This document shows, piece after piece, positions 51,127-59,443 of a stretch of DNA of 64,000 nt. This DNA is from JAUPVS01 sp037139495 (GTDB lineage Bacteria > Patescibacteriota > Saccharimonadia > Saccharimonadales > JAUPVS01). Position 1 is the first letter of the stretch, and each line of letters begins with the position of its first letter. Under the pieces are notes generated by a model, which saw only the letters and a list, made by a program, of their open reading frames with translations, made no database searches and was not told the DNA's origin. The stretch spans positions 1 to 64,000 of the forward strand of contig JBAXGG010000001.1 of the NCBI GenBank assembly GCA_037139495.1, in the 5' to 3' direction. The translations under genes and the position numbers were made by a program.

Positions 51127-52905
51127 CTAATCCTCTAAAAAGCCACCACTTTGATGAGCCCAAAGACCTGCATAAACTCCATTGTTTTTAATTAACTCTT
51201 TATGCGTGCCTTGCTCGGAGATTTTACCGTTGTCGAGAACAATGATTCTATCCATTTTCTGAATCGTGCTTAGGCGGTGGGCAATTACAATCGCAGTCCT
51301 TCCCTCCATCAATTTCCACAACGCGTCCTGGATTAACACTTCACTCTCGGAGTCCAGGGCACTCGTCGCCTCATCCAATACTAAGATTGGTGCATTTTTT
51401 ATCATTGCTCGAGCGATTGCCACACGTTGACGCTGGCCACCAGATAGTTTAACGCCACGTTCGCCAACAAGGGTTTCGTAGCCTTGAGGTAACGTTTTAA
51501 TGAACTCATCAGCGTGAGCAACTTTTGCTGCTGAAAAAACAGTTTCTTTGCTCGCAGAAAAATTTCCATAACGGATATTGTTGAATAAAGAACGATGGAA
51601 CATGATAGGTTCCTGGGGAACATAAGCGATACTGCGGTGTAAATCATCTTGGGTGATGCTGGCTATGTTCTGTCCATCAATAGTAATCTCACCACTATCA
51701 ACGTCGCTAAATCTTAACAGTAGACGAGTAAAAGTAGTCTTTCCCGACCCAGAATGTCCAACTAAGCCTATCTTTTCTCCGGCTTTAATTTGAACATTTA
51801 ATTTGCTAAAAATTTCTTTGTTGGCGCCATCGTGTATAAAAGTCACATCATTGAAGCTGATTGTACCAAGACTTGCCTTAAATTCCTTAGGGCTCACAGG
51901 ATCTTGGATTTCGGGTATGAGCTGCAAAATCTCTGTCATCCCACTGGCATTACCAAAGGCCCTATTGTAGTTACGCAAAGAGCCATTACTAAAAGTAAAA
52001 AGTTGACTCGAAATACTCGCAGTGTATGTTAGAACTAAAAAGACTGTTGCTAAGTTTGCTTTGAATGTTACGACACTGACTATCGCGATAAACAAAGCAA
52101 TAACCTCTATCAGACTCGTTAAGCCAGAAAAGTATATCATCTGCCTTTGCATAGCATGCATTAGACTCATCAGATGAGAAGCGGTATTGGTAGTTGCTTT
52201 GGAATACTGTCTTTCCTCGTATTCCTTCCCGGCAAAACTCTTTATTGCCATAACGTTAGTAATACTGTCAGCCAAATAGCCGGTTTGAGCGCTTTCGGCT
52301 GCTGCATGTTCACTACTCAGGTGTCTTACTTTTCTGGTGACCCAAAAAGCAGTCGTAACATAAAAAGCTGTAAATAGTACCAAAGCTACTACGTATAGTG
52401 GTGCGCGCCTAGAAAGAATTATCGATGTGAATATAAGCCCAGAAAATAACGGAATAACTTGATAGAAGGTTGTGTCGGCTATTTGATCATATGCTCCGAG
52501 GATTTTACTAGACTGCGATACTAATGACCCACCAAAACTATCAGCGTGGAAATTAGCACTCTGTCCGAGCAAATGTCCGTAAACTCGCTCTGCTAGGTCA
52601 CGCTCGACGTTGGCTTCGAGCCGCCAGGATAAGGTGTCTACAATCCGCCAGGTAAAGACCCCAGCGAACATTAGGCAGGTATAAAGTAACAAGGATGTAC
52701 CAAAACTACCCCAAACATCATTCGGAGTAAACTGGCCTTTTGCCAATCGATTTAACACGTTCGCTAAAACTAGTGGAGGCAAGTAATTCGTAATCAAAGT
52801 TATTATAGGTATGGAAATTAATGTCCCAGCTGCGTAAACAGGATAGTGCCAGGCTTGATGCCAGTAAAGTTGTATTGTTTTAGTTGTAGTAGAGGACTTT
52901 TTCAT
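51127..52905 (-). CDS. ABC exporter, fused membrane and ATPase domains
   Basis: The 592-residue half-transporter has six membrane helices (about 20-325) and an ATPase domain. Walker A is GHSGSGKTTF, the Q loop is YVPQEP, the signature is LSGGQRQRVAIARA, Walker B is ILVLDEATSALD and the switch is AHRLS. It works as a dimer and exports lipids, drugs or peptides; the exact cargo cannot be told. Its translation start sits under an unusual leader with a 17-codon ORF and a hairpin that presents its AGGAG in the loop. It converges on L25 with one base between them. Confidence 0.94.
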   Translation of the reverse strand: MKKSSTTTKTIQLYWHQAWHYPVYAAGTLISIPIITLITNYLPPLVLANVLNRLAKGQFTPNDVWGSFGTSLLLYTCLMFAGVFTWRIVDTLSWRLEANVERDLAERVYGHLLGQSANFHADSFGGSLVSQSSKILGAYDQIADTTFYQVIPLFSGLIFTSIILSRRAPLYVVALVLFTAFYVTTAFWVTRKVRHLSSEHAAAESAQTGYLADSITNVMAIKSFAGKEYEERQYSKATTNTASHLMSLMHAMQRQMIYFSGLTSLIEVIALFIAIVSVVTFKANLATVFLVLTYTASISSQLFTFSNGSLRNYNRAFGNASGMTEILQLIPEIQDPVSPKEFKASLGTISFNDVTFIHDGANKEIFSKLNVQIKAGEKIGLVGHSGSGKTTFTRLLLRFSDVDSGEITIDGQNIASITQDDLHRSIAYVPQEPIMFHRSLFNNIRYGNFSASKETVFSAAKVAHADEFIKTLPQGYETLVGERGVKLSGGQRQRVAIARAMIKNAPILVLDEATSALDSESEVLIQDALWKLMEGRTAIVIAHRLSTIQKMDRIIVLDNGKISEQGTHKELIKNNGVYAGLWAHQSGGFLED

Positions 52906-52907
52906 AG

Positions 52908-52928
52908 CACACCGCCTCCTGCGGTGTG
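52908..52928 (-). promoter_or_regulatory. Shine-Dalgarno hairpin before the ABC exporter
   Basis: On the minus strand CACACCGC-AGGAG-GCGGTGTG is a perfect 8-bp stem whose 5-base loop is the ribosome-binding sequence itself; the ATG (52905) lies 2 bases after the stem. A near copy of one arm, GCGGAGTG, ends the upstream leader ORF (52990-52983) and could compete for CACACCGC. Confidence 0.75.
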
Positions 52929-52978
52929 GTTAGTTTATGGGGTAAATATATTGTTTTCTAGAAGAGATACGGAAACAG

Positions 52979-53032
52979 CTAGCACTCCGCAGGGACGGGC
53001 AAAGTTGTGCCGAAAGTAGTTTGTTTGATCAT
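52979..53032 (-). CDS. 17-residue leader peptide ORF
   Basis: The minus-strand ORF starts ATG 53032 and encodes MIKQTTFGTTLPVPAEC before TAG. AAAGGA lies 7 bases upstream of the ATG, and the whole unit sits within the mRNA leader of the ABC exporter. Its final codons overlap the alternative hairpin arm. The arrangement is that of a translational-attenuation leader peptide; the inducer is unknown. A bioactive small peptide is possible but less likely. Confidence 0.55.
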   Translation of the reverse strand: MIKQTTFGTTLPVPAEC

Positions 53033-53070
53033 TGCCTCGTCCTTTCCGTTAGGTTGATGATTATTTAACA

Positions 53071-53099
53071 ATTATACTATACTAATCAAGCATTATCAA
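53071..53099 (-). promoter_or_regulatory. Promoter of the ABC exporter leader
   Basis: Minus-strand TTGATA (53099-53094) and TATAAT (53076-53071), spaced 17 bases. The start is near 53065, which gives a leader of about 160 bases. Confidence 0.7.
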
Positions 53100-53129
53100 A
53101 AATGAGCGTAAAATGGTATAATAAATGAA

Positions 53130-54026
53130 ATGAAGAAGGTGATTCTATACTATAAGTTTGCCCCCGTTAGTGACCCGATTATGACGGTGCGCTGGCTGAA
53201 GGAACTTTGCGGTCGTTTGGCGCTAAAAGGTCGTATTATCGTTAGCCCAAATGGTATTAATGGCACCCTGGGTGGGGATCTCGACAATCTCCTTGCTTAT
53301 AAACGTGAAATGAACAAATCAGTGACTTTTAAGGGTATAGCTTATAAATGGAGTGATGGCACCGGCCAAGAATTCCCGCGACTGAGCATTAAGGTCCGTG
53401 ATGAATTGGTTGCCTTTAAGGCCGCTGATCAAATTAAGGTTGATGATACGGGTGTAATTGGTACCGGCAAACACCTTAAGCCTGAGCAACTCCATAAGCT
53501 AGTCGAAGAGAACGATGATGTCGTCTTTTTTGATGGCCGAAATGCTTATGAAGCTGCTGTCGGCCGTTTTAAAGGTGCCATTGTGCCGGATACTAAAACC
53601 ACTCATGATTTTGTAACAGAAATCCGAAGCAAAAAATACGAAAAAATAAAAGATAAACCAGTCGTAACTTATTGTACTGGCGGCGTGCGTTGCGAAATTT
53701 TGAGCACCCTTATGAAGCAAGAGGGTTTTAAGGATGTTTATCAACTTGATGGCGGTGTCGTTAAGTACGGCGAAAAATATGGTGACGAAGGCTTATGGGA
53801 AGGTGTTTTACATATCTTTGATGACCGCATGCAGCATCGTTTTTCTGATAAATCTATAGACATCGGTAGTTGCGTTCATTGTGGCGGTAAGACCAGCAAC
53901 TACATTAACTGCGCCAACAATGCCTGCAACCGACTGGTATTAGTGTGTGACAAATGTGATGACGGCCAGAGTGTTTGCGAGAAGACTGAGTGTAAACAAT
54001 TGGTAGGACATGAACAAGCGGCTTGA
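53130..54026 (+). CDS. trhO: tRNA U34 hydroxylase, rhodanese family (TrhO/YceA)
   Basis: The 298-residue protein has an N-terminal acylphosphatase-like domain (about 1-100; SPNGINGTLGGD), a rhodanese domain with catalytic Cys182 (TYCTGGVRCE) and a C-terminal part with Cys clusters (CVHCGGK, CDKCDDG) that may bind metal. Family members hydroxylate wobble uridine to 5-hydroxyuridine. TATAAT (53117-53122) ends 7 bases before the ATG, so the mRNA is probably leaderless. It overlaps uvrC by 17 bases. Confidence 0.92.
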   Translation: MKKVILYYKFAPVSDPIMTVRWLKELCGRLALKGRIIVSPNGINGTLGGDLDNLLAYKREMNKSVTFKGIAYKWSDGTGQEFPRLSIKVRDELVAFKAADQIKVDDTGVIGTGKHLKPEQLHKLVEENDDVVFFDGRNAYEAAVGRFKGAIVPDTKTTHDFVTEIRSKKYEKIKDKPVVTYCTGGVRCEILSTLMKQEGFKDVYQLDGGVVKYGEKYGDEGLWEGVLHIFDDRMQHRFSDKSIDIGSCVHCGGKTSNYINCANNACNRLVLVCDKCDDGQSVCEKTECKQLVGHEQAA

Positions 54027-55503
54027 GGCCAAGCTGGCTCTGCTGCCCAAAGACCCCGGCGTTTACTTTTACAAGGACAAGACCGGCGAGATTATTTATG
54101 TAGGCAAAGCTGCAAATTTGCGCAATCGGGTTCGGCAGTACTTTCAGGTTAGTCGCTATCGTGATATCAAAACCGACGCCCTTGTCGCTGATATTGTTGA
54201 TGTCGAATGGATTACCGTCGACAGCGAAATTGACGCTCTGTTTTTAGAGGCAGAACAAATTCGTAGATACCTGCCGAAGTACAATATTTTGCTGCGCGAT
54301 GACAAAAGCAGTAGCTATGTGCGAATTGATTATGACAGCCCGCACCCAACGGTTACTTTTACTCATCGCCCACTAGACGACGGCGCTCAGTACTATGGGC
54401 CGTACTATAACACCCAAGCCGTTAAGCGAGCCCTCAAGTACTTACGCAAAGCCTTCCCATATAGTACGCATAACCATACCATTCCAAAGCGAGCCTGCCT
54501 GCTTTATCACATTGGTCTATGCCCAGGCCTCGAGGATGACAAGACCAGCCTTAAAGACTATCGTGATAACCTTAAAAAACTCATCAAGTACCTAAAGGGC
54601 GAGCGGATAGTTCTAATCCGTCAGGCCGAGAAAGAAATGCAGGCTTATGCTAAGGCTGGCAAGTTCGAAGAAGCTGCCATTGCCCGAAATCAACTATTCG
54701 CCCTAAAAGGTCTTAGGAAGCAAATAATATTTTCGGATCGTGAATTTATGGATATCAGCAAAGACCAGGGTCTGGCCGGCCTGACTGATTTATTAGGGCT
54801 AACAAAGGTGCCACGCCGGATCGAAGGCTATGATATCAGCCATATGTCTGGAACTGATACGGTGGCTAGCATGGTGGTATTTACTAATGGTATTCCCGAC
54901 AAAGCATCCTATCGTAAATTCAAAATGCGCATACCTGGTAACGATGATTTTGCCCACATGAATGAGGCTATCAGTCGACGATTGAGTGAAAAGAATCGTA
55001 AAGCCTGGGGACTGCCGGACGTTTTTTTAATTGATGGCGGCAAAGGACAACTAAGCGCAGCAATTAAAGCCCGTGACGAGGCTGGCTGCAGCCATATACC
55101 GATGATCGGCTTAGCTAAACGCGAAGAAGAAATCGTCATTCACCGCGACCTATCGGCCGTTGAGCTAAACCGACCTCAAGTTATAAAAGATGATGCCTTA
55201 CTGACTCAGGACGATAAGTTCATTAAAGTTCTGTTGCCGGCATCCTCTCACACAGTTAAACTCTTACAGCGTATTCGTGACGAGTCGCATCGTTTTGCGG
55301 TTAGCTATCACAGCGTTCTAAAGGGCAAGCGTCAGACCTCTAGTTTACTTGACGAAATTCCGGGAGTCGGCCCGCTGACTCGTAAAAAATTACTCCGAAA
55401 ATTCGGCTCAATGAGAGGTATTGCCGGGGCCACAACCGAGGATCTTGCAACAGTCGTCGGAAGCCAAAAAGCCCTGACAATCAGCCAATATTTTGCCGAT
55501 TAA
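54010..55503 (+). CDS. uvrC: Excinuclease ABC subunit C, short form
   Basis: The 497-residue protein makes both incisions in nucleotide excision repair. It has the GIY-YIG nuclease (PGVYFYKDKTGEIIYVGKA), the UVR/UvrB-binding motif (EKEMQAYAKAGKFEEAAIARNQ), the RNase H-like nuclease (EGYDISHMSGTDTVASMVVF, LIDGGKGQLSAA) and a helix-hairpin-helix end (IPGVGPLTRKKLLRKFGS). It is about 100 residues shorter than the E. coli protein. Its start lies inside trhO. Confidence 0.96.
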   Translation: MNKRLEAKLALLPKDPGVYFYKDKTGEIIYVGKAANLRNRVRQYFQVSRYRDIKTDALVADIVDVEWITVDSEIDALFLEAEQIRRYLPKYNILLRDDKSSSYVRIDYDSPHPTVTFTHRPLDDGAQYYGPYYNTQAVKRALKYLRKAFPYSTHNHTIPKRACLLYHIGLCPGLEDDKTSLKDYRDNLKKLIKYLKGERIVLIRQAEKEMQAYAKAGKFEEAAIARNQLFALKGLRKQIIFSDREFMDISKDQGLAGLTDLLGLTKVPRRIEGYDISHMSGTDTVASMVVFTNGIPDKASYRKFKMRIPGNDDFAHMNEAISRRLSEKNRKAWGLPDVFLIDGGKGQLSAAIKARDEAGCSHIPMIGLAKREEEIVIHRDLSAVELNRPQVIKDDALLTQDDKFIKVLLPASSHTVKLLQRIRDESHRFAVSYHSVLKGKRQTSSLLDEIPGVGPLTRKKLLRKFGSMRGIAGATTEDLATVVGSQKALTISQYFAD

Positions 55504-55538
55504 TAGTGACGTAAAGTTTGATATAATAGGTTAACGGT

Positions 55539-56762
55539 ATGTACCACCATTTCTCAAAGGAGTTTTTTGTTTCCAACCGCCTACGTCTGCGGGAACTGTT
55601 TGTGGGAACCGCGCCGATCGTAATTACCGCTAATGGCGTTTTGCAACGTAACGGCGACGGAATCTTTAGTTTTAGGCAGGATAGTAGTTTTTGGTATCTG
55701 ACCGGCATTAAGCAGTCGGACGTTGTTTTGGTGATGGATAAAACCAAAGATTATTTGATTCTGCCAACTCAGCAAGATTATTTAGATATTTTTCACGGTA
55801 GGTCGGACCCAATTGCCTTACAGGCCATATCTGGCATTGATACCATCTATAAACAAGAAGAGGGCTGGAAACGGCTGAATAGCCGTCTAAAGCGGGCAAA
55901 ACACGTCGCGACTCTGTCAGCTACCCCAGCCTACGTTGAGCAACTTGGGTTTTACGCCAATCCTGCCCGGGCACAATTATTAGACCGCATCAAGCTGGCC
56001 AATACTGAAGTCGAGCTACTAGACCTAAACCCTCAATTGTCCCTGATGCGGGTTCTTAAGCAAAAACCCGAACTAGAAGCTTTGCAGGAAGCGATCAATA
56101 TCACAGTTAAGGCAATTAATTTTGTTCAAAAACGCCACTATGATCATGAATACCAGCTGGAAGCCGAAATTACTAGGCAGTTCCGTAAAGCCGGTACTCA
56201 GGGGCACGCCTTTACACCAATAATCTCTGCTGGGGCAAATGCCTGCATTCTTCATCGTGATGAAAATGACGCCACTATTAGCGACAAAGACTTGATTACC
56301 CTAGACATTGGCGCCGAAGTCGATAATTATAGCGCCGATATTAGCCGTACCTATAGTCAGGCCAAGCAGCCGAGTAAGCGCCAGAGAGCCGTTCATGATG
56401 CTGTGATTTCCGTTCAGGACTACGCGTTCAGTTTAGTTAAACCGGGTGCCTTAATAATAGAAAACGAAAAATTGGTCGAGCATTATATGGGAGAAAAATT
56501 ACGTGAGCTGGGCTTGATTCAAACGATTAACCGTGACAGCGTCCGTAAATATTTTCCGCATTCCACGTCACACTTTTTGGGTTTGGATGCGCACGACACT
56601 GGTGATTATAGTCGCCCCCTCGAACCGAGTATGGTCATAACTGTCGAACCCGGTATATATATTCCTGAGGAGGGAATTGGAATTAGGATCGAGGATGATG
56701 TACTGATCACCACTGATGGCTACAAGGTGATGAGTGATAAGTTACCAAGATCAATCTGTTAG
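55539..56762 (+). CDS. pepP: Xaa-Pro aminopeptidase
   Basis: The 407-residue M24 metallopeptidase removes N-terminal residues before proline. It has an aminopeptidase P N-terminal domain (about 1-150), and the di-metal site can be read as Asp/Asp in DIGAEVDNYSADISRTY, His in HSTSHFLGLDAHD, Glu in TVEPGIYI and Glu in GIRIEDDVLI. TATAAT (55522-55527) gives a leader of about 5 bases. Confidence 0.95.
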   Translation: MYHHFSKEFFVSNRLRLRELFVGTAPIVITANGVLQRNGDGIFSFRQDSSFWYLTGIKQSDVVLVMDKTKDYLILPTQQDYLDIFHGRSDPIALQAISGIDTIYKQEEGWKRLNSRLKRAKHVATLSATPAYVEQLGFYANPARAQLLDRIKLANTEVELLDLNPQLSLMRVLKQKPELEALQEAINITVKAINFVQKRHYDHEYQLEAEITRQFRKAGTQGHAFTPIISAGANACILHRDENDATISDKDLITLDIGAEVDNYSADISRTYSQAKQPSKRQRAVHDAVISVQDYAFSLVKPGALIIENEKLVEHYMGEKLRELGLIQTINRDSVRKYFPHSTSHFLGLDAHDTGDYSRPLEPSMVITVEPGIYIPEEGIGIRIEDDVLITTDGYKVMSDKLPRSIC

Positions 56763-56799
56763 ATTTGGTACAACTGGGGTACAATAGATCGTAACTATT

Positions 56800-57171
56800 A
56801 TGAACAATGCAACTGGTCGGTTTCTATTACGTTGGTTTGTCTGTGGATTGGGCCTGTGGATTGCTGCCTTGATTTTGGGGGGAAGTCGTTTAACTGTACA
56901 AAGCAGTCTGCTGGTCTTAATTGTGTCCGGCCTCCTGCTTGCGATTCTAAATACCGTAATTAAACCTCTAGTGGTAATCCTATCTTTACCGGCAATATTG
57001 TTTAGCCTGGGGCTATTTATGATCGTTATTAACGGCTTAATGGTTTTGTTGGTGAGTAAGCTCTACGCTTCGCTTCAGGTAGAAAACTTTGGCGCCGCGA
57101 TGTTGGCCGGAATGATCATTGGTTTTGTTAACTATTTAGTGACAACCATCCTCGATAGACGGAGCAGCTAA
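56800..57171 (+). CDS. YvlD/holin-4-2-like small membrane protein
   Basis: The 123-residue protein has four hydrophobic helices and matches the Phage_holin_4_2 (PF04020) pattern, for example LNTVIKPLVVILSLPAILFSLGLF. Despite the family name, these are mostly chromosomal membrane proteins of unknown role, and there is no phage context here. TACAAT (56780-56785) is the -10. Confidence 0.85.
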   Translation: MNNATGRFLLRWFVCGLGLWIAALILGGSRLTVQSSLLVLIVSGLLLAILNTVIKPLVVILSLPAILFSLGLFMIVINGLMVLLVSKLYASLQVENFGAAMLAGMIIGFVNYLVTTILDRRSS

Positions 57172-57210
57172 GGCTTTCGCCATGAGACGCTTTGCTCTAC
57201 AATACAGTAA

Positions 57211-57426
57211 ATGAGTATTTACAACTATCTAACTATCGCCTCAGCCATATTGCTGACAATCCTAGTTTTGGTTCAAACCCGTGGCGCAACGCTTGGTGCT
57301 GGTTTGGGCGGTGGTGGGGAAGTTAATACTGTTCGGCGTGGATCCGACAAGACACTACATCAAATTACTATTATTGTGGCTTTCGTTTTTGCTGCTTCAA
57401 TTTTATTGAGCGTGGTTATTAAATAG
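57211..57426 (+). CDS. secG: Protein translocase subunit SecG
   Basis: The 71-residue protein has two membrane helices joined by the Gly-rich loop ATLGAGLGGGGEVNTVRRGSDKTLHQ, as in SecG. It supports SecYEA-driven export. TACAAT (57198-57203) ends 7 bases before the ATG (leaderless). It precedes a solute-binding protein by 19 bases. Confidence 0.93.
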   Translation: MSIYNYLTIASAILLTILVLVQTRGATLGAGLGGGGEVNTVRRGSDKTLHQITIIVAFVFAASILLSVVIK

Positions 57427-57445
57427 TTCGTATTAGAGGTGGCTA

Positions 57446-59233
57446 ATGGTTGATCGAGCAACAAAATTGCGCTGGCGCCGACGTTTTCGGCGCAGTCGGA
57501 AGCAAGTTGAGAGTATCGGCGAACAGGCCGAGCAACATCTAGAAGCGCATGTTATTTCCCGAATCGCTCGTCTTTGGAAAGTACGCCGCTTTTTAACGGC
57601 CTGGACACTACTAATCGTTCTATTAATTACGACTCTAGTTCTTCAGACTAGAGCCCTGAGCATTTACTACCAATCACTACAGACCATACCCGGTGGCACA
57701 TACACCGAAGGTATCCTGGGAAATTTCACTACCGCCAACCCGCTCTATGCTACAGGTTCCGTGGATACCTCAGTTTCGCGTTTGGTTTTCAGTGGACTTT
57801 TTAAGTACGACTCAACCAATAAATTAGTCGGTGATTTAGCTCAATCTTGGAGCGTTAATGACAGAGGCAATGTATACACCGTCATTTTAAAACCAAACCT
57901 ACACTGGCAAGACGGCCAGGCACTAAGGTCAGGGGATGTCGTCTTTACTTATAGAACTATCCAAAACCCCGACGCCGAATCAGTTCTTTTTAATAGCTGG
58001 CAAGGCGTAAAAGTTGCTGCCACTGACAACCAGACCATCACTTTCACCCTGCCTCAAGCACTCAGCTCTTTCCCGTACTCTATGGTTAATGGCATCATTC
58101 CCCAACATATCTTGGCAGGAGTTCCAGCATCACAGCTGCGTTCAGTTTCATTTGATACTGCCCATCCAGTCGGTGCCGGGCCTTATAGCTGGAAGACCAT
58201 AGAAGTTACGGCCGCTGATCCGGAAAAACGCGAAGAACGAATCGCTTTGTATCCAAACAAGTATTATGTTGGAGGTAAACCCAAGTTGGACGGCTTCATT
58301 GTTAGAGCCTTCCATAGTGAGGCTGCAGCTATCGATAGCTTTAATAAGCAGGAGCTAGACGGGGTAGTTGGTTTTAACAGCGTACCCGCTAAGATCACTA
58401 AGAATACATTGGTTCGGCGTTATAGCTTTCCGCTAACTAGCCAAACCCTAGTTTTCTTCAAGACTACAGAGGGCGTCTTGGTCGATCAAGCAGTCCGCAG
58501 GGCACTCGTTCAGGCTACTGATGTGCCCGCAATCGCAGTCACTTTAGGCTACCCGGTACAAACTGTCGATGAACCATTTTTGCGGTTTCAACCCGGCTAC
58601 AATAAATCTTTAGCCCAACTAGCCTTTAATGTCGTTGCTTCCAATCAAGCCCTAGATGCGGCCGGCTGGGTAAAAGGCAACGACGGAATTCGGACTAAAA
58701 ATGGACAACCTCTGACCTTCACGCTAACGAGCGTAGATACCCCAGAGTACTCTGCTATTACTAAAAAGCTTCAGCTGCAATGGCGTGAAATCGGTGTTAA
58801 TTTGCAAATTAGCTTGCAGCCGGCCAGTGATTTACAAACCGCACTGGCCTTTCATAACTACGATGCATTATTGTACGGCATTTCGATCGGGGTGGATCCA
58901 GATGTTTTAGCTTATTGGCATAGTTCTCAGGCCGATATTCGATCGGCCAATCGTTTGAATTTTTCTGAATACAAATCTGCCGTTGCCGATAAAGCTTTAG
59001 AAGCTGGCCGAACTAGGTCGGACCCCAGTTTAAGAGCGATTAAGTATCGACCGTTCCTAGAATCATGGCGTAACGATGCCCCGGCCGTCGGTTTATATCA
59101 GCCCCATTTCCTATACATAACCCGTCAGACGGTTGGAGGTCTAGTTGAGCATACTATTAACACTCCAACCGATCGATATAGCAATGTTCAAAATTGGACA
59201 ATTCGTGAATCTAGCCAGGATCTACCTCAATAG
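57446..59233 (+). CDS. Peptide-type solute-binding protein, membrane-anchored (SBP_bac_5)
   Basis: The 595-residue protein has a basic cytosolic N-terminus (KLRWRRRFRRSRKQ), a membrane helix (about 50-68) and a large external OppA/DppA-like domain (VYTVILKPNLHWQDGQALRSGDVVFTYRTIQNP; HPVGAGPYSWK; LYPNKYYVGGKPKLDGFI). There is no lipobox, so anchoring is by the helix. No oligopeptide permease genes are adjacent. It lies next to secG and may be cotranscribed. Ligand unknown. Confidence 0.9.
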   Translation: MVDRATKLRWRRRFRRSRKQVESIGEQAEQHLEAHVISRIARLWKVRRFLTAWTLLIVLLITTLVLQTRALSIYYQSLQTIPGGTYTEGILGNFTTANPLYATGSVDTSVSRLVFSGLFKYDSTNKLVGDLAQSWSVNDRGNVYTVILKPNLHWQDGQALRSGDVVFTYRTIQNPDAESVLFNSWQGVKVAATDNQTITFTLPQALSSFPYSMVNGIIPQHILAGVPASQLRSVSFDTAHPVGAGPYSWKTIEVTAADPEKREERIALYPNKYYVGGKPKLDGFIVRAFHSEAAAIDSFNKQELDGVVGFNSVPAKITKNTLVRRYSFPLTSQTLVFFKTTEGVLVDQAVRRALVQATDVPAIAVTLGYPVQTVDEPFLRFQPGYNKSLAQLAFNVVASNQALDAAGWVKGNDGIRTKNGQPLTFTLTSVDTPEYSAITKKLQLQWREIGVNLQISLQPASDLQTALAFHNYDALLYGISIGVDPDVLAYWHSSQADIRSANRLNFSEYKSAVADKALEAGRTRSDPSLRAIKYRPFLESWRNDAPAVGLYQPHFLYITRQTVGGLVEHTINTPTDRYSNVQNWTIRESSQDLPQ

Positions 59234-59239
59234 CTAGCC

Positions 59240-59268
59240 TTGAGTTTTTGCTTCAAAAATCGTACTAT
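59240..59268 (+). promoter_or_regulatory. Promoter of tRNA-Leu(CAG)
   Basis: TTGAGT (59240-59245) and TACTAT (59263-59268) are 17 bases apart. The -35 and the following TTTTGC are shared with the second tRNA-Leu promoter at 61096. Confidence 0.6.
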
Positions 59269-59304
59269 AAACAGCGATACTTAGGTAGAAGTACTCTTGC
59301 TAAT

Positions 59305-59391
59305 GCCGCGATGGCGAAATTGGTAGACGCGCTAGTTTCAGGGACTAGTGGGGGCAACCCCGTGGAGGTTCAAGTCCTCTTCGCGGCACCA
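59305..59391 (+). tRNA. tRNA-Leu (anticodon CAG)
   Basis: The acceptor GCCGCGA pairs with TCGCGGC. The anticodon stem CTAGT/ACTAG holds loop TTCAGGG with anticodon CAG. A long variable arm (GGGGGCAACCCC) marks a class II tRNA, and CCA is encoded. Confidence 0.95.
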
Positions 59392-59443
59392 GCGACAGTG
59401 CTTAGCCGAACTTATCAGCCTGTGGTATCATTAACACCGAAAT

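Noticed and set aside
56800..57171. Phage holin as evidence of a prophage
   Set aside because: PF04020-type proteins are commonly chromosomal, and no other phage genes are present.
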